The position numbers and the translations under genes are program-made. The notes beneath the pieces are model-generated. The model worked only from the letters and a program-made list of their open reading frames with translations. It had not been told where the DNA came from and made no database searches. A DNA stretch of 64,000 nucleotides from Pantoea eucalypti (lineage in GTDB: Bacteria; Pseudomonadota; Gammaproteobacteria; Enterobacterales; Enterobacteriaceae): NCBI RefSeq assembly GCF_009646115.1, contig NZ_CP045720.1:1736001-1800000 (forward strand), given 5' to 3'. Of this stretch, positions 43,517 to 54,720 are shown piece after piece; positions within the stretch are counted from its first letter, which is position 1, and every line of letters starts with the position of its first letter.

Positions 43517-44395
43517 TTAATTTTTTTGCTGATCATCCTTTTCCCGAAGGGTGTTCTTTTCGTAACGCGACGCTTTCAACGCCTCTTTCACGCGTTTCAG
43601 GTTTTCCCGGAAGGGCGCACCCCGTTCCAGAGTAAAACCAGTCGCCAGCACATCAATCACGGTCAACTGCGCCAGGCGCGACACCATCGGCAAATAGACA
43701 TCAGTATCTTCCGGTACATCAAGCACTAAAGCTATCGCTGCTTCATGAGCAAGGGGTGAATCGGGAGAGGTGATGGCAATAACGGTGGAACCGTTTACAC
43801 GGGCCAGGCGAGCCAGTTCTACCATATTTTTTGTGCGTCCAGTATGCGAAATAAGAACAAATACGTCACCGGCTCGACTATTTATGCAACTCATGCGCTG
43901 GATCACAATATCGTCCGACCAGATGACCGGCAGATTAAAACGCAGAAATTTGGTGAAAGCGTCATGCGCCACTACAGCGGACGCACCGAGCCCGAAAAAG
44001 GCGAGTTTATCGGCCTGCGCGAGCAGGGTTACCGCCTGTTGCAGATGCGCGCTGTTCAGCTGATCGCGCACCCGCTGCAGTCCTGCAAGCGCTGAGTCGA
44101 AGATTTTGTGGCTGTAGTTCTCTGCTGTGTCGTCGTCTTCAACGCCCCGGCTGACCCAGTTGCTGCCCTTCACCAGGCTCTGCGCCAAATGCAGTTTAAA
44201 GTCGGGAAAGCCCCGTGCACCCAGTCGGTGGCAAAAGCGGTTCACGGTGGGTTCACTGACGCCGGCAATGCCGGCGAGTGTTGCGATGCTGGAGTGCATC
44301 GCCGCCTGCGGTTCAGCCAGAATCTGCCGGGCGACTTTCATTTCCGCTTTGCTCAGCGCTGCATACTGCGCCTCAATTTTTTCCAGCATATTCAT
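43517..44395 (-). CDS. hexR: RpiR-family repressor HexR
   Basis: 292-residue regulator of central sugar metabolism. N-terminal RpiR helix-turn-helix (about 1-77; ATLAGIAGVSEPTVNRFCHRLG) and C-terminal SIS sugar-phosphate domain from about 120 (FFGLGASAVVAHDA, ISHTGRTKNMVELA). HexR senses 2-keto-3-deoxy-6-phosphogluconate and controls zwf, eda and pyk genes. It is divergent from zwf. Confidence 0.96.
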   Translation of the reverse strand: MNMLEKIEAQYAALSKAEMKVARQILAEPQAAMHSSIATLAGIAGVSEPTVNRFCHRLGARGFPDFKLHLAQSLVKGSNWVSRGVEDDDTAENYSHKIFDSALAGLQRVRDQLNSAHLQQAVTLLAQADKLAFFGLGASAVVAHDAFTKFLRFNLPVIWSDDIVIQRMSCINSRAGDVFVLISHTGRTKNMVELARLARVNGSTVIAITSPDSPLAHEAAIALVLDVPEDTDVYLPMVSRLAQLTVIDVLATGFTLERGAPFRENLKRVKEALKASRYEKNTLREKDDQQKN

Positions 44396-44758
44396 AAGCT
44401 GATGACCATAATCACTTTTATCATTTCAATTATCACTGTCGCAGGAGCCGATTAACAGAGACTATATCGCGCCAGCACCTGGCAAGCGCAACGGCTGACA
44501 AGTTGATTGCTCTTTTTTTTGGGATACTTTGACCGGTGCCAGATTTTCCTGACACCAACAGAAACAGAAAAAAACGGCAATCCGCACGTGTCATCACACG
44601 TGTTTAGCACATCCGGTACAGAGTTAATGCGGTTGACCCGGCGAGTCGGTTTACCTGGCGCAGGGAAAAAAGTACATTGTGCTGAAAGAAAATAATAACC
44701 TGGACCCGGTGGCAGAAGATGCATCACCACCGGATTATCCTGCAACGAGGAGAGGAAA
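44396..44758. other. hexR-zwf divergent control region
   Basis: 363 bases between the divergent starts. It contains a T8 run at about 44513-44520 and a CACGTG-T-CATCA-CACGTG inverted repeat around 44586-44600. I could not place a confident HexR or SoxS box or a -35/-10 pair. A GAGGAGAGG site precedes zwf. Confidence 0.35.
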
Positions 44759-46234
44759 ATGGCGGTAACACAAATAGCCCAGGCATGCGATCTGGTGATT
44801 TTCGGTGCCAAAGGCGATCTTGCACGCCGTAAACTGTTGCCTTCACTGTACCAGTTAGAGAAAGCGGGTCAGATCCACGAAGAAACCCGCATTATTGGTG
44901 TCGGCCGTGCTGAGTGGGATAAAGCGGAATACACCAAAGTGGTACGTGAAGCGCTGGAAACCTTCATGAAGGAGAAGATTGACGAAGCGCTGTGGGATAA
45001 ACTCAGCAACCGTCTCGACTTCTGCAACCTCGATGTTAATGACACCACGCACTTCCCGAAACTGGGCAAGATGCTGGATCAGAAAAACCGCACCACCATC
45101 AACTATTTTGCGATGCCACCCAGCACCTTTGGCGCGATCTGTCAGGGCCTGGGCACGGCGAAGCTGAATGCCAAACCGGCGCGCGTGGTAATGGAGAAGC
45201 CGCTGGGCACCTCACTGGAAACCTCTCAGGAGATCAACGACAGCGTTGGCGAATACTTTGAAGAGAGCCAGGTGTTCCGTATTGACCACTATCTCGGCAA
45301 AGAGACCGTGCTTAACCTGCTGGCGTTGCGCTTTGCTAACTCCATCTTCGTCAACAACTGGGATAACCGCACCATCGACCATGTGCAGATCACCGTGGCC
45401 GAAGAAGTGGGCATTGAAGGCCGCTGGGGTTACTTCGATAAAGCGGGCCAGATGCGCGACATGATCCAGAACCATTTGTTGCAGATTCTGACCATGATTG
45501 CGATGTCGCCGCCGTCCGATCTCAGCGCCGACAGCATCCGTGACGAAAAAGTGAAAGTGCTGCGCTCGCTGCGCCGCATCGATCAGACCAACGTACGTGA
45601 GAAAACCGTGCGCGGTCAGTACACCGCTGGCTTTGTGCAGGGCAAAAAAGTGCCGGGCTACCTGGAAGAAGAGGGCGCCAATAAAACGAGCGCAACAGAG
45701 ACGTTCGTGGCGATTCGTGTCGATATCGATAACTGGCGCTGGGCAGGCGTGCCGTTCTACCTGCGTACCGGTAAGCGCTTACCGACCAAGTGCTCTGAAG
45801 TTGTGGTTTACTTCAAAAACCCTGAGATGAACCTGTTTAAGGATTCCTACTCAGAACTGCCACAGAACAAGCTGACGATTCGTCTGCAGCCGGACGAAGG
45901 TGTGGATATCGAGATCCTGAATAAAGTGCCAGGCCTCGATCACAAGCACAAACTGCAGACCACCAAGCTCGATCTGAGTTACTCCGAGACATTTAACCAG
46001 TCGCACCTCGCTGATGCTTATGAGCGTCTTCTGCTGGAGAGCATGCGCGGTATCCAGGCGCTGTTTGTGCGCCGTGATGAAGTGGAAGCCGCATGGACCT
46101 ATGTCGATTCTATTATCGAAGCATGGGCTGCGGATGGCGATTCCTCCAAACCGTATCAGGCGGGCACCTGGGGTCCGGTGGCTTCGGTCGCGATGATCAC
46201 CCGCGATGGCCGGTCGTGGAACGAATTTGAATAA
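44759..46234 (+). CDS. zwf: Glucose-6-phosphate 1-dehydrogenase
   Basis: Oxidises glucose-6-phosphate with NADP, the entry step of the oxidative pentose phosphate pathway. 491 residues, as in E. coli. Cofactor motif [18 protein letters not shown] near 15-32 and active site [20 protein letters not shown] near 172-191. A strong terminator follows, so it is not co-transcribed with eda. Confidence 0.99.
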   Translation: MAVTQIAQACDLVIFGAKGDLARRKLLPSLYQLEKAGQIHEETRIIGVGRAEWDKAEYTKVVREALETFMKEKIDEALWDKLSNRLDFCNLDVNDTTHFPKLGKMLDQKNRTTINYFAMPPSTFGAICQGLGTAKLNAKPARVVMEKPLGTSLETSQEINDSVGEYFEESQVFRIDHYLGKETVLNLLALRFANSIFVNNWDNRTIDHVQITVAEEVGIEGRWGYFDKAGQMRDMIQNHLLQILTMIAMSPPSDLSADSIRDEKVKVLRSLRRIDQTNVREKTVRGQYTAGFVQGKKVPGYLEEEGANKTSATETFVAIRVDIDNWRWAGVPFYLRTGKRLPTKCSEVVVYFKNPEMNLFKDSYSELPQNKLTIRLQPDEGVDIEILNKVPGLDHKHKLQTTKLDLSYSETFNQSHLADAYERLLLESMRGIQALFVRRDEVEAAWTYVDSIIEAWAADGDSSKPYQAGTWGPVASVAMITRDGRSWNEFE

Positions 46235-46249
46235 CTAAAGTGATGATAA

Positions 46250-46273
46250 AGCCCGCAACGCGGGCTTTTTTTT
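46250..46273 (+). terminator. Rho-independent terminator after zwf
   Basis: AGCCCGC/GCGGGCT stem and a T8 run, 16 bases after the zwf stop. Confidence 0.93.
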
Positions 46274-46448
46274 CGCCGTTAAACCGGGCCAGAGCATGCA
46301 GATAAAATTGAACTGCTGTTTCAAAATGGTCGCAGGGTGATAGACGCTCAGGAAGCGGATCATGTATGGTAGTGACGCAATTTACAGGGCAGGAGCCGAT
46401 GCTCCATGACCGGGTCATAATCCCGGTGTTATCAAGCAAGGGGAACTG

Positions 46449-47087
46449 ATGAAAAACTGGAAAACGAGTGCTGAACAGATTCTGACCACCGGACCTGTGG
46501 TGCCGGTCATCGTGGTGAACAAACTCGAACACGCGGTGCCGATGGCGAAAGCACTGGTGGCGGGCGGTGTCAGAGTGCTGGAAGTGACGCTGCGCACACC
46601 GGTGGCGATGGATGCCTTACGGGCGATGATCAAAGAAGTGCCGGATGCGATCGTTGGTGCGGGAACCGTAATTAACCCGCAGCAGTTACAGGAAGTGACC
46701 GATGCCGGTGCGCAGTTTGTTATCAGCCCCGGCGTCACCGAATCGCTGTTGAAAGCGGCGGTTGACGGGCCGGTTCCGTTGATTCCGGGTATCAGCACCG
46801 TTTCTGAGTTAATGACGGGTATGGACTACGGTCTGCGCGAGTTTAAGTTCTTCCCGGCAGAAGCGAATGGTGGCGTTAAAGCGCTGCAGGCGATTGGCGG
46901 ACCTTTCCCGCAGGTGCGTTTCTGTCCGACCGGCGGTATCTCCCCGGCCAACTATCGTGACTATCTGGCGCTGAAAAGCGTGCTCTGCATCGGGGGTTCA
47001 TGGCTTGTGCCTAACGATGCGCTGGAAGCGGGCGACTGGGCTCGCATTACCCGCCTGGCACGCGAAGCTGTGGAAGGCGCGAAGTAA
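46449..47087 (+). CDS. eda: KDPG/KHG aldolase Eda
   Basis: Cleaves 2-keto-3-deoxy-6-phosphogluconate to pyruvate and glyceraldehyde-3-phosphate, and 4-hydroxy-2-oxoglutarate. 212 residues; Schiff-base Lys in [11 protein letters not shown], catalytic Glu in [10 protein letters not shown] and phosphate site CPTGGIS. The dehydratase gene edd that precedes it in E. coli is absent, so its role here may be in hexuronate breakdown or keto-acid turnover rather than a complete Entner-Doudoroff path, unless edd lies elsewhere. Confidence 0.97.
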   Translation: MKNWKTSAEQILTTGPVVPVIVVNKLEHAVPMAKALVAGGVRVLEVTLRTPVAMDALRAMIKEVPDAIVGAGTVINPQQLQEVTDAGAQFVISPGVTESLLKAAVDGPVPLIPGISTVSELMTGMDYGLREFKFFPAEANGGVKALQAIGGPFPQVRFCPTGGISPANYRDYLALKSVLCIGGSWLVPNDALEAGDWARITRLAREAVEGAK

Positions 47088-47121
47088 GTAATGGCGGTGA
47101 GCATTTGCTCACCGCATAACG

Positions 47122-48300
47122 TCAACCCTGAACCGTGACCGCGGCTGCGCTGGCAACCGCACGCGCAATCGCCTGTTCGGTGCTATCACCGCTGGCGAGC
47201 GCCACACCAAGACGACGCTGACCGCTGATCTCCGGCTTGCCGAACAGTCGCAGTTGCAGCCCTGCACCCAGTGCTGCTTCGACATTCACAAACTGTACGT
47301 TCTGGCTGGTCAGTTGCGGCAGGATAACGGCGGAAGCAGAGGGACCATACTGACGAATCCCGCCAACAGGCAGACCCAGAAACGCCCGCACGTGCAGCGC
47401 AAACTCAGACAGATCCTGCGAGATCAGCGTCACCATGCCGGTGTCGTGTGGGCGCGGTGATACTTCACTGAACACCACTTCATCTCCGCAGACAAACAGC
47501 TCAACGCCAAACAGACCATAGCCGCCAAGCGCCTTAACGACCTCTGCGGCAACATCCTGTGCCCGCTGCAGCGCCAGCTCACTCATCTGCTGCGGCTGCC
47601 ATGATTCACGGTAATCGCCATCTTCCTGACGATGACCAATCGGTGCACAGAAGTGAATGCCATCGACGGCACTGATAGTGAGCAGGGTGATCTCAAAATC
47701 GAAGTTGACGACGCCTTCAACAATGACGCGACCGGCTCCGGCGCGACCGCCCTGTTGTGCGTAGTCCCAGGCTTTATCAAGCTGGCTGGCGTCGCGGATA
47801 AAGCTCTGGCCTTTACCCGATGAACTCATCACCGGCTTCACAATGCAGGGAAAGCCAATCTCTGCAGCGGCTTCGTCGAAGCGCGCCTTGCTGTCGGCAA
47901 AGCGATAACAGGAAGTTGGCAGTGACAACTCTTCAGCCGCCAGGCGACGAATGCCTTCGCGATTCATCGTGAGGCGTGCGGCACGGGCAGTCGGAACCAC
48001 GCGCTGGCCTTGCTGCTCCAGTTCAACCAGGGTATCCGTGGCGATGGCTTCAATTTCCGGTACCACAAAATCCGGCTGCTCTTCCGCTATCAGCGCAGCC
48101 AGGGCCGCGCCATCCAGCATGTTAATCACATGGCTGCGATGGGCGACATGCATCGCCGGGGCATCGGCGTAACGATCAACCGCGATCACTTCCACCCCCA
48201 GACGCTGACACTCCAGCGCCACCTCTTTACCCAGTTCACCTGAACCCAATAGCATTACACGCGTCGCCGCCGGACGCAGCGCTGTTCCGAGAGTTGTCAT
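47122..48300 (-). CDS. purT: Formate-dependent phosphoribosylglycinamide formyltransferase
   Basis: PurT uses formate and ATP to formylate GAR in purine synthesis. From ATG 48300 it has 392 residues, the E. coli length. ATP-grasp fold: N-terminal [22 protein letters not shown], central [14 protein letters not shown] and [16 protein letters not shown], metal/ATP site [28 protein letters not shown] PurR box lies just upstream. Confidence 0.98.
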   Translation of the reverse strand: MTTLGTALRPAATRVMLLGSGELGKEVALECQRLGVEVIAVDRYADAPAMHVAHRSHVINMLDGAALAALIAEEQPDFVVPEIEAIATDTLVELEQQGQRVVPTARAARLTMNREGIRRLAAEELSLPTSCYRFADSKARFDEAAAEIGFPCIVKPVMSSSGKGQSFIRDASQLDKAWDYAQQGGRAGAGRVIVEGVVNFDFEITLLTISAVDGIHFCAPIGHRQEDGDYRESWQPQQMSELALQRAQDVAAEVVKALGGYGLFGVELFVCGDEVVFSEVSPRPHDTGMVTLISQDLSEFALHVRAFLGLPVGGIRQYGPSASAVILPQLTSQNVQFVNVEAALGAGLQLRLFGKPEISGQRRLGVALASGDSTEQAIARAVASAAAVTVQG

Positions 48301-48339
48301 ACATTCCCCTAAGCAGTCAAAATTCGCGCGCAAGTATAA

Positions 48340-48355
48340 ACGAAAACGTTTGCGT
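48340..48355. promoter_or_regulatory. PurR operator upstream of purT
   Basis: ACGAAAACGTTTGCGT matches the palindromic PurR consensus ACGCAAACGTTTGCGT in 15 of 16 bases, 40 bases before the purT start. Purine-dependent repression by PurR is expected. Confidence 0.88.
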
Positions 48356-48465
48356 TCTCATCTTTCATCCATGTGACACCGCTTTTTGCCGTACTTTTCC
48401 CGCTCTGACGTTTCCTGACATCCTTTTGGTCAGGATAACGGCTGACATCCTGAAAGGAGTGAATG

Positions 48466-49122
48466 ATGAATAACTGGTTGCAACAGATTCAGTCGGTGCT
48501 GACAAAGAAGAGCGGTGAGAGCAAACCGGGCGGCGGCTTAAGTGACATGCTGGCACCCGGCGCGCTGGGCGGTCTGGCTGCGATGCTGATCTCCAGTAAG
48601 TCGTCGCGCAAACTGCTGACCAAATATGGCGGCAAAGCCCTGATTGTGGGAGGGGGTGCGGCAGCAGGCGCGGTACTGTGGAACAAATACAAGCAGCGGG
48701 TTAGCGAAGCGCACCAGAATGAGCCTGACTTTGGTGTGGCACAGACGCCCGTTGACCTGCGCGCTGAGCGCCTGGTCACTGCGCTGGTGTTTGCTGCTAA
48801 AAGTGACGGGCATATCGACGATCAGGAGCGAGCCGCGATTGAGCAGAACATTCATCAATCCGGTTATGGTCAGGATGCAGAGCTGCTGATTCAGAAAGCG
48901 ATGAATCGCCCACTGGATCCGCAGTGGCTGGCGGCTGATGTGAAAAATGAAGAGGAGGCGCTGGAGCTTTATTTCCTGAGTTGTGCCGCTATCGACGTCG
49001 ACCACTTTATGGAGCGCAGCTATCTCTCCGCCCTGGGCGACGCGCTGAAGATTCCTCAGGATGTTCGTGATGGCATTCAGCAGGACCTCGAGGCCGAAAA
49101 AGCCCGTCTGCCTGCCAGTTAA
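48466..49122 (+). CDS. yebE: DUF533 inner-membrane protein YebE
   Basis: 218-residue protein, N-terminal hydrophobic/glycine segment ([27 protein letters not shown]) and C-terminal TerB-like helical domain ([41 protein letters not shown]). The second of two adjacent ATGs has better spacing to AGGAG and aligns with E. coli YebE. Envelope-stress links are known for the E. coli gene; the function is not. Confidence 0.94.
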   Translation: MNNWLQQIQSVLTKKSGESKPGGGLSDMLAPGALGGLAAMLISSKSSRKLLTKYGGKALIVGGGAAAGAVLWNKYKQRVSEAHQNEPDFGVAQTPVDLRAERLVTALVFAAKSDGHIDDQERAAIEQNIHQSGYGQDAELLIQKAMNRPLDPQWLAADVKNEEEALELYFLSCAAIDVDHFMERSYLSALGDALKIPQDVRDGIQQDLEAEKARLPAS

Positions 49123-49247
49123 ACCTTCGATTCTCCGCCAGCGGGTCACTGAAGATGTTCCGCTGGCGGCAGCTTCTCACCCTATGTCTGGCTTCCCGCT
49201 GCTGAAGTGTTACGCTTACAGATCATTACGTTGATGGAGACGGATGG

Positions 49248-51311
49248 ATGAAAGCACCCATCGCAAAAAAAATACCCCACGAGATGACGCTGCATGGCGA
49301 GACCCGCGTTGACAATTATTACTGGCTGCGCGACGACAAACGCGAAAACAGCGAGGTTCTTGATTACCTCCGAGCCGAAAATAATTACGGCAAAAAAATC
49401 ATGTCGTCGCAGCAACCGCTGCAGGACCGGGTGTTAAAAGAGATTATCGATCGGCTGCCGCCGGAAGATCACTCCGTGCCTTATGTCAAAAACGGCTACC
49501 GCTATCAGAGTCGTTATCAGAGCGGTAACGAATACCCGGCCTACTACCGTCAGCCCGCAGCAAGCGATGAATCGGGCGAGTGGAGCCTGCTGCTGGATGC
49601 CAATCAGCGCGCCTCGCACAGCGATTTCTACACCATGGGCGCGCTGCATATCAGCCCGGATAACCGGGTCATGGCGCTGGCGGAAGATTTCCTGTCGCGG
49701 CGGCAATATGGCATCCGGTTCCGTAACCTGGAGAGTGGCAGCTGGTATCCCGAAGTGCTGAGCAACGCCTCATCCAGCTTCGCCTGGGGCAATGACTCAC
49801 GCACCCTTTACTATGTGCGCAAGCACCCGCAGACGCTGCTCTCTTATCAGGTCTGGCGACACGAACTCGGTTCGCCGCAGTCTGATGATAAGCTGGTCTA
49901 TGAAGAACGCGATGACACCTATCATCTCAGCGTGCACAAGAGCACCTCCAAGCAGTTCATCATGATTGCGCTCTACAGCACTAACACCAGCGAAATCCAG
50001 TTAATCGATGCGAACTTCCCTGATGCGCAGCCGCATGTGTTTTTGCCCCGCCGTCGCGATCACGAATACAGCATCGATCATTACGATCATCAGTTTTTCA
50101 TTCGATCAAACCGTGACGGGAAAAACTTCGGGCTCTACCGCAGTCGCTATCTGGATGAGTCACGCTGGGAAACGCTGATTCCTGCGCGGGAACAGGTGGT
50201 GATGGAAGATTTTCAGCTGTTCCGCGACTGGCTGGTAGTGGAAGAGCGTCAGCGCGGCTTAACCAGTCTGCGTCAGATCAACTGGGCCAGCGGCGAGACC
50301 AGCGGCATCGCCTTTGACGATCCGACCTATGTGACGTGGCTTGCTTATAATCCCACGCCCCGCACTAGCAAACTGCGTTATGGCTACTCGTCCATGACCA
50401 CGCCGACCACGCTGTTTGAACTGGATATGGATACGGGTGAACGTCGCATTCTGAAACAGAGCGCGGTGAAAGGCTTTAACGCGGAAGATTACAAAAGCGA
50501 GCACCACTGGATCAAAGTCAGCGATGGCACCGAAGTGCCGGTCTCGCTGGTTTATCACCGCAAGCATTATCAGCCCGGTCAGAACCCGATGCTGGTCTAT
50601 GGCTACGGCGCTTATGGCAGCAGCATGGATGCCGATTTCAGCGTCAGCCGTCTGAGCCTGCTGGATCGCGGCTTTGTCTATGCCCTGATTCAGGTACGCG
50701 GTGGCGGTGAGCTGGGACAGCAATGGTATGACGGTGGTCGTCTGCTGAACAAAATGAACAGCTTTACTGATTTTATTGAGGTGACGGATGCGCTGGTGGC
50801 ACGCGGCATCGGCCACCCGGAGCGGCTTTATGCCATGGGCGGTAGCGCAGGCGGGCTGTTGATGGGCGGGGTGATTAACCTGGCACCAGAACGGTTCCAC
50901 GGCGTGGTGGCTCAGGTGCCATTTGTGGATGTGGTTACCACGATGCTGGATGAATCGATCCCGCTGACTACCGGTGAGTATGACGAGTGGGGCAACCCCA
51001 ATGATCCTGAATATTACCGTTATATCCGCCAGTACAGCCCCTATGACAATATCGAGGCGAAGGATTATCCCCATCTGCTGGTCACGACTGGCCTGCACGA
51101 CTCACAGGTGCAGTACTGGGAACCGGCCAAGTGGGTGGCGAAGCTAAGGTCGATGAAAACCGACAATAATCTTCTGCTGCTCTGCACCGACATGGATGCC
51201 GGTCACGGCGGCAAGTCCGGACGCTACAAAGCCTACGAAGGGATCGCGATGGAGTACACCTTCCTGCTCGGACTGGCGCAGGGTACCTTGCCGCCAGCCC
51301 AGGATTACTGA
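49248..51311 (+). CDS. ptrB: Oligopeptidase B
   Basis: S9A serine peptidase cutting after Lys/Arg in short peptides. 687 residues: N-terminal beta-propeller (about 70-405), then alpha/beta-hydrolase domain with the nucleophile in [13 protein letters not shown], the aspartate in [16 protein letters not shown] and the histidine in [11 protein letters not shown]. It converges with exoX, overlapping it by 7 bases. Confidence 0.97.
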   Translation: MKAPIAKKIPHEMTLHGETRVDNYYWLRDDKRENSEVLDYLRAENNYGKKIMSSQQPLQDRVLKEIIDRLPPEDHSVPYVKNGYRYQSRYQSGNEYPAYYRQPAASDESGEWSLLLDANQRASHSDFYTMGALHISPDNRVMALAEDFLSRRQYGIRFRNLESGSWYPEVLSNASSSFAWGNDSRTLYYVRKHPQTLLSYQVWRHELGSPQSDDKLVYEERDDTYHLSVHKSTSKQFIMIALYSTNTSEIQLIDANFPDAQPHVFLPRRRDHEYSIDHYDHQFFIRSNRDGKNFGLYRSRYLDESRWETLIPAREQVVMEDFQLFRDWLVVEERQRGLTSLRQINWASGETSGIAFDDPTYVTWLAYNPTPRTSKLRYGYSSMTTPTTLFELDMDTGERRILKQSAVKGFNAEDYKSEHHWIKVSDGTEVPVSLVYHRKHYQPGQNPMLVYGYGAYGSSMDADFSVSRLSLLDRGFVYALIQVRGGGELGQQWYDGGRLLNKMNSFTDFIEVTDALVARGIGHPERLYAMGGSAGGLLMGGVINLAPERFHGVVAQVPFVDVVTTMLDESIPLTTGEYDEWGNPNDPEYYRYIRQYSPYDNIEAKDYPHLLVTTGLHDSQVQYWEPAKWVAKLRSMKTDNNLLLLCTDMDAGHGGKSGRYKAYEGIAMEYTFLLGLAQGTLPPAQDY

Positions 51312-51973
51312 GATTCAGAGAGGTATTTATTCAGCGCCTGCCGCAATGGCGGGCGCAAATCACTGACATTATTCAGTACCCACTTCAGGTAGCCAGGATC
51401 TTTTCTGGCAATTACGGCAATCGCCTGGCCGCGATATTTGCCGAACGGCAGAATATCATCGCGCTGGGCCGCCGGTTGCGAACGCACAATCATTTCGGAG
51501 GCACTCCAGCCGGAGGTCTCCATGATACGGATCAGCAGCGCCGCCGTGACATAGCAGTCATACAGTGCGCGGTGCGCATGAAGCTCAGCGGGTGGCGTGA
51601 CATCCAGCTTCAGCGAATGACGTAACGCCTGGTTGCCATATTTAATGCCCGGCCAGAGCTGGCGCGCCAGCTGCATAGTGCAGATCCATTCGCCGTACAT
51701 TTCAGGCAGCATCCGCCGATCAAAACTGGCGTTGTGCGCGACATAAAAAGCGCTGCCGTAATAGCGTGGAATCGCCTCTTCAATCGTGGGTTTACCGGCG
51801 ACCATTGCTTCGGTGATGCGATGTACAGCCATCGCCTGACGGCTGATCGGGCGGTCCGGTAGGGTCAAATCGCTCATCGGATTCACAATTCTACCGTCGA
51901 CCACATCCACGGACGCAACTTCAACTACGCCGCCCTGCAGGCCGCAGGTTTCGGTATCAATAACGCGGAACAT
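51305..51973 (-). CDS. exoX: Exodeoxyribonuclease X
   Basis: DEDDh 3'-5' exonuclease used in mismatch repair and recombination. 222 residues from the ATG at 51973; another ATG lies one codon upstream, overlapping the holE stop. Exo [11 protein letters not shown], Exo [16 protein letters not shown] and Exo [17 protein letters not shown] carry the four acids and the histidine. It forms an operon with holE. Confidence 0.96.
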   Translation of the reverse strand: MFRVIDTETCGLQGGVVEVASVDVVDGRIVNPMSDLTLPDRPISRQAMAVHRITEAMVAGKPTIEEAIPRYYGSAFYVAHNASFDRRMLPEMYGEWICTMQLARQLWPGIKYGNQALRHSLKLDVTPPAELHAHRALYDCYVTAALLIRIMETSGWSASEMIVRSQPAAQRDDILPFGKYRGQAIAVIARKDPGYLKWVLNNVSDLRPPLRQALNKYLSESQ

Positions 51974-52206
51974 CATTGCTTCATCTTCGGTTCATAAGGA
52001 AGGCGCGACAGGCTGAGTGATGCCTGACGGTATTGCATCAGACGCTGACGAAACCAGTCACGCAGCGCTTCAGGCTGCTCCTGCGCCACCATCTCGGCGA
52101 CGACCGGCATGTTATAGCGCTCTTTAAACGCCACGCCCGCAGCCGCCAAATCGACATTTATCTTGTCTTTCTCTTCCTGGGACAGCAATGCAAGGTTACG
52201 GCTCAT
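51973..52206 (-). CDS. holE: DNA polymerase III theta subunit
   Basis: Small accessory subunit that binds the epsilon proofreading subunit. From ATG 52206, after AGGAG, it has 77 residues (E. coli 76). [19 protein letters not shown] and the C-terminal [11 protein letters not shown] are almost identical to E. coli HolE. The stop overlaps the exoX start. Confidence 0.96.
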   Translation of the reverse strand: MSRNLALLSQEEKDKINVDLAAAGVAFKERYNMPVVAEMVAQEQPEALRDWFRQRLMQYRQASLSLSRLPYEPKMKQ

Positions 52207-52357
52207 AATTATCTCCTGACGATAGCCGGCAAAAGTAATGTTTTCGTCGGTCTGAATCAAGGATAAAGGATCGCATCGCTGGCCTCGACAGTGTAAAACC
52301 AGCAGCGTATCCTTTTGCCACGTTTATCGCCCTGGCGGCGGTTAAAAGGATGATCTT

Positions 52358-52735
52358 ATGCAGAAAAAAACTATTTCCCGCATGATTATAGCAGTGACGG
52401 CAGCGGGCATGATGGCCTTCAGCTCGCTGGCGGGGGCGCATGCACACCTCCAGTCTTCTCTCCCGGCGGCTAAAGCGCAGGTCACGACATCCCCCGATGC
52501 GCTGACGCTGAACTTTAGTGAAGATATTGAAGCGGCGTTCAGTGGCGTGACGCTGCTGGACAGTGCACAGAAGCCCGTCGAGACCGCCAAAGCCCGTGTT
52601 GAGTCTGACCAGAAAAAACGCCTGATTGTCGGCCTGCCGCAGCCGCTAAAAGCGGGAAGCTATCAGGTTAACTGGCATGTGCTGTCGGTGGATGGACATA
52701 AAACCGCTGGAAGCTATCGCTTTAGTGTGAAGTAA
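52358..52735 (+). CDS. yobA: CopC-family periplasmic protein YobA
   Basis: 125-residue CopC-domain protein with a signal peptide ending near LAGAHAHL. The mature N-terminal histidine (HAHLQSSLP) and the C-terminal VDGHKTAGSYRF histidine are the copper ligands typical of CopC. It is followed 4 bases later by the CopD-like gene, the usual copC-copD pairing for copper handling. Confidence 0.94.
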   Translation: MQKKTISRMIIAVTAAGMMAFSSLAGAHAHLQSSLPAAKAQVTTSPDALTLNFSEDIEAAFSGVTLLDSAQKPVETAKARVESDQKKRLIVGLPQPLKAGSYQVNWHVLSVDGHKTAGSYRFSVK

Positions 52736-52739
52736 CCCG

Positions 52740-53615
52740 GTGACAACCCTCTGGATCCTGCTGCGCGCGCTGCATTTTACTGCCGTGATGTTGCTGACCG
52801 GCAGCGCCTGTTACAGTGCGCTGCTGGCGCCCAAACGCTACCGATCCCTGTTGGCGATTCAATTAAATCCGCTGGTGAAGGGGAGTGCCTGGCTGGCGCT
52901 GCTCAGTGCGGTGGCGATGCTGGCCTGCCAGAATGTGTTAATGAGCGGCACCAGCACTAACCTGACCGACATCGATATCTGGCTGGCAGTGTTGGGCACG
53001 CACTTTGGTGAAGTGTGGCAGTGGGAAATCATTTTCGGCGTGCTGGCTGTTGGCGCGCTATTACTGACCGGAAGCCTGCGTCAGCAGGTGTTACTGCTGG
53101 CTGGCGTTCTGCAACTGGCCTGCATGGCGCTGATAGGCCATGCTGCGATGCGCGATAGCTGGCCCGGCGATCTTCAGCAGATTAACCATGCACTGCATCT
53201 GATTGCGGCGACGTTCTGGGCAGGTGGATTACTGCCACTGTTGCTGTTGATGCGCGAGGCACGGCAGATTGATCGCCGCACCGATGCGATTCGCACTATG
53301 ATGCGTTTCTCACGCTATGGTCATCTGGCGGTGGCGTTAACGCTGCTCAGCGGGGTGATAAACAGCGTAATGATCGCGGGCTGGCCGCTGATGTGGCACG
53401 ATTCACGCTACGTTATATTGCTGCTGTGCAAAGTGCTGCTGGTTGCTCTGATGGTTCTGGTGGCGCTGATTAATCGATACTGGCTGGTGCCGCGATTCCG
53501 CCTGGCGGGCAGCGGGGCGCAGCAAAAATTTATTCGCATGACGCAGCTTGAACTACTGCTGGCATGCGGCGTGGTTGGGCTGGTCAGCGTATTTGCCACG
53601 CTGTCGCCAGCCTGA
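52740..53615 (+). CDS. yebZ: CopD-family membrane protein YebZ
   Basis: 291-residue inner-membrane protein with about eight hydrophobic helices and conserved histidines in [19 protein letters not shown] and [19 protein letters not shown], the CopD pattern. It starts with GTG right after yobA. Thought to move copper across the inner membrane with YobA. Confidence 0.93.
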   Translation: MTTLWILLRALHFTAVMLLTGSACYSALLAPKRYRSLLAIQLNPLVKGSAWLALLSAVAMLACQNVLMSGTSTNLTDIDIWLAVLGTHFGEVWQWEIIFGVLAVGALLLTGSLRQQVLLLAGVLQLACMALIGHAAMRDSWPGDLQQINHALHLIAATFWAGGLLPLLLLMREARQIDRRTDAIRTMMRFSRYGHLAVALTLLSGVINSVMIAGWPLMWHDSRYVILLLCKVLLVALMVLVALINRYWLVPRFRLAGSGAQQKFIRMTQLELLLACGVVGLVSVFATLSPA

Positions 53616-53643
53616 ATGTAGTTTAAGAGAGAAAAGGGTAGTT

Positions 53644-53991
53644 ATGTTGCTGAAGAAAGTGATTCCCGCAATCCTGTTGTTATCCGTATGCGGCCAGGCG
53701 CTGGCGGCGCAAATCATTACCGTCAGCCGCTTTGAGATCGGTAAAGATAAGTGGCCCTTTAATCGTGAAGAGGTGATGCTGACCTGCGAGAAAGATGGTG
53801 CGATGTTTGCCATCAATCCGAGTACGCTGATGACATACCCGCTGAACGACATCGCTGACACACTGTTTAAAAACAAGCAGGTGAAAGCCCAGCCGATCAG
53901 CGTGATTCAGGCCGAAGACAAAGCCCATCCGGGCCAGATGATGAGCCTGCAGCCGATTATCGAACGCACTCAGGCGCTGTGCGGAAAATAG
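53644..53991 (+). CDS. yebY: DUF2511 periplasmic protein YebY
   Basis: 115 residues from ATG 53644 with a signal peptide ending near LAAQI. Conserved [41 protein letters not shown] and the C-terminal cysteine match E. coli YebY (113). It ends the yobA-yebZ-yebY copper-linked run; its role is unknown. Confidence 0.94.
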   Translation: MLLKKVIPAILLLSVCGQALAAQIITVSRFEIGKDKWPFNREEVMLTCEKDGAMFAINPSTLMTYPLNDIADTLFKNKQVKAQPISVIQAEDKAHPGQMMSLQPIIERTQALCGK

Positions 53992-54109
53992 GCCTTTCGG
54001 GTGCAGCCTCGCGCTGCGCCCACTCTCCGAAATTTTGCCGTTGCGATCACAATCTGATCCAGTTTATGGCCCTGATTCCCGCGTTTGCTGGCATTTCCAC
54101 CGCGCTGTT

Positions 54110-54117
54110 CTAATCTT
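54110..54117 (+). promoter_or_regulatory. Sigma-S type -10 element of sdsR
   Basis: CTAATCTT ends 5 bases before the expected SdsR 5' end and resembles the CTAYACTT core preferred by RpoS, the known regulator of this sRNA. Confidence 0.65.
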
Positions 54118-54122
54118 AAATG

Positions 54123-54222
54123 GCAAGGCGACACCGCCTTCATAAATGCCAACTTTTAGCGCACGGCTCCTTGAGAGCCATTTCCCTGGACCGAATATAG
54201 GAATCGTATTCGGTCTTTTTTT
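54123..54222 (+). ncRNA. sdsR: Small RNA SdsR (RyeB)
   Basis: Stationary-phase, Hfq-dependent sRNA that represses ompD, mutS and other mRNAs in E. coli and Salmonella. The segment begins GCAAGGCG, contains AATGCCAACTTTTAGCGCAC and TTTCCCTGGACCGAATA, and ends with an ACCGAATA/TATTCGGT terminator stem and a T7 run, matching the E. coli RNA nearly base for base. It sits downstream of yebY as in E. coli. A longer antisense SraC (RyeA) transcript may exist on the - strand; I did not map its ends. Confidence 0.92.
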
Positions 54223-54720
54223 GGGTGGCACTTCGTATCAATGACTTAACGTGAAATCAATCAGTTAAGCCCGCTCCTGTGACTTCCTGTTCTACTCTGC
54301 TGGACTCTGTGCCGCCACTTTGTCGCTATTTTTCTTCGCCATCAACGCCAGTGGATTGAGTTTACTGAACCTGCCGTTTCTATCCTTTAGTAAATAACTA
54401 CGCAGCCTGCTTATACCCTGTCGCAATAAGTACGCTTATGTTGCATTTTCAGCATCAATATCCTGAACGATTTAGAACATTTTACGATTGTGGTAGAAAT
54501 TGTGCGCCTGGCATCGTTTATTCAGACGATGCGGACACCATAAAGATAATCAGACATTTGATGCATGCTGTTTTGAGGGAGTGCTCATGGTCTGACATCA
54601 GGGAAAGGGGCACACGCAGTTGCCGTCTGTTAACAGGATTATGGGCATCTATCAGAAAATGATTGTTTTATCTTCCTGTGGCACTATAAAACAGCCATTG
54701 TCATGAACGAGGGATTGAGA
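54223..54720. other. AT-rich region upstream of the toxin-like gene
   Basis: About 500 bases without a recognised gene. A 74-codon frame (54438-54662, +) has an ATG but no ribosome site and no family resemblance. A TATAAA at about 54686-54691 may serve the toxin-like gene. Core synteny after sdsR ends here, which marks the left edge of the accessory region. Confidence 0.35.

Noticed and set aside
54298..54348. 16-codon - strand frame beginning MAKKNSDKVAAQ in the gap after sdsR
   Set aside because: Protein-like composition, but too short and without a ribosome site to support a call.
54438..54662. 74-codon + strand frame between sdsR and the toxin-like gene
   Set aside because: No ribosome site and no recognisable domain; kept only as part of the described intergenic region.
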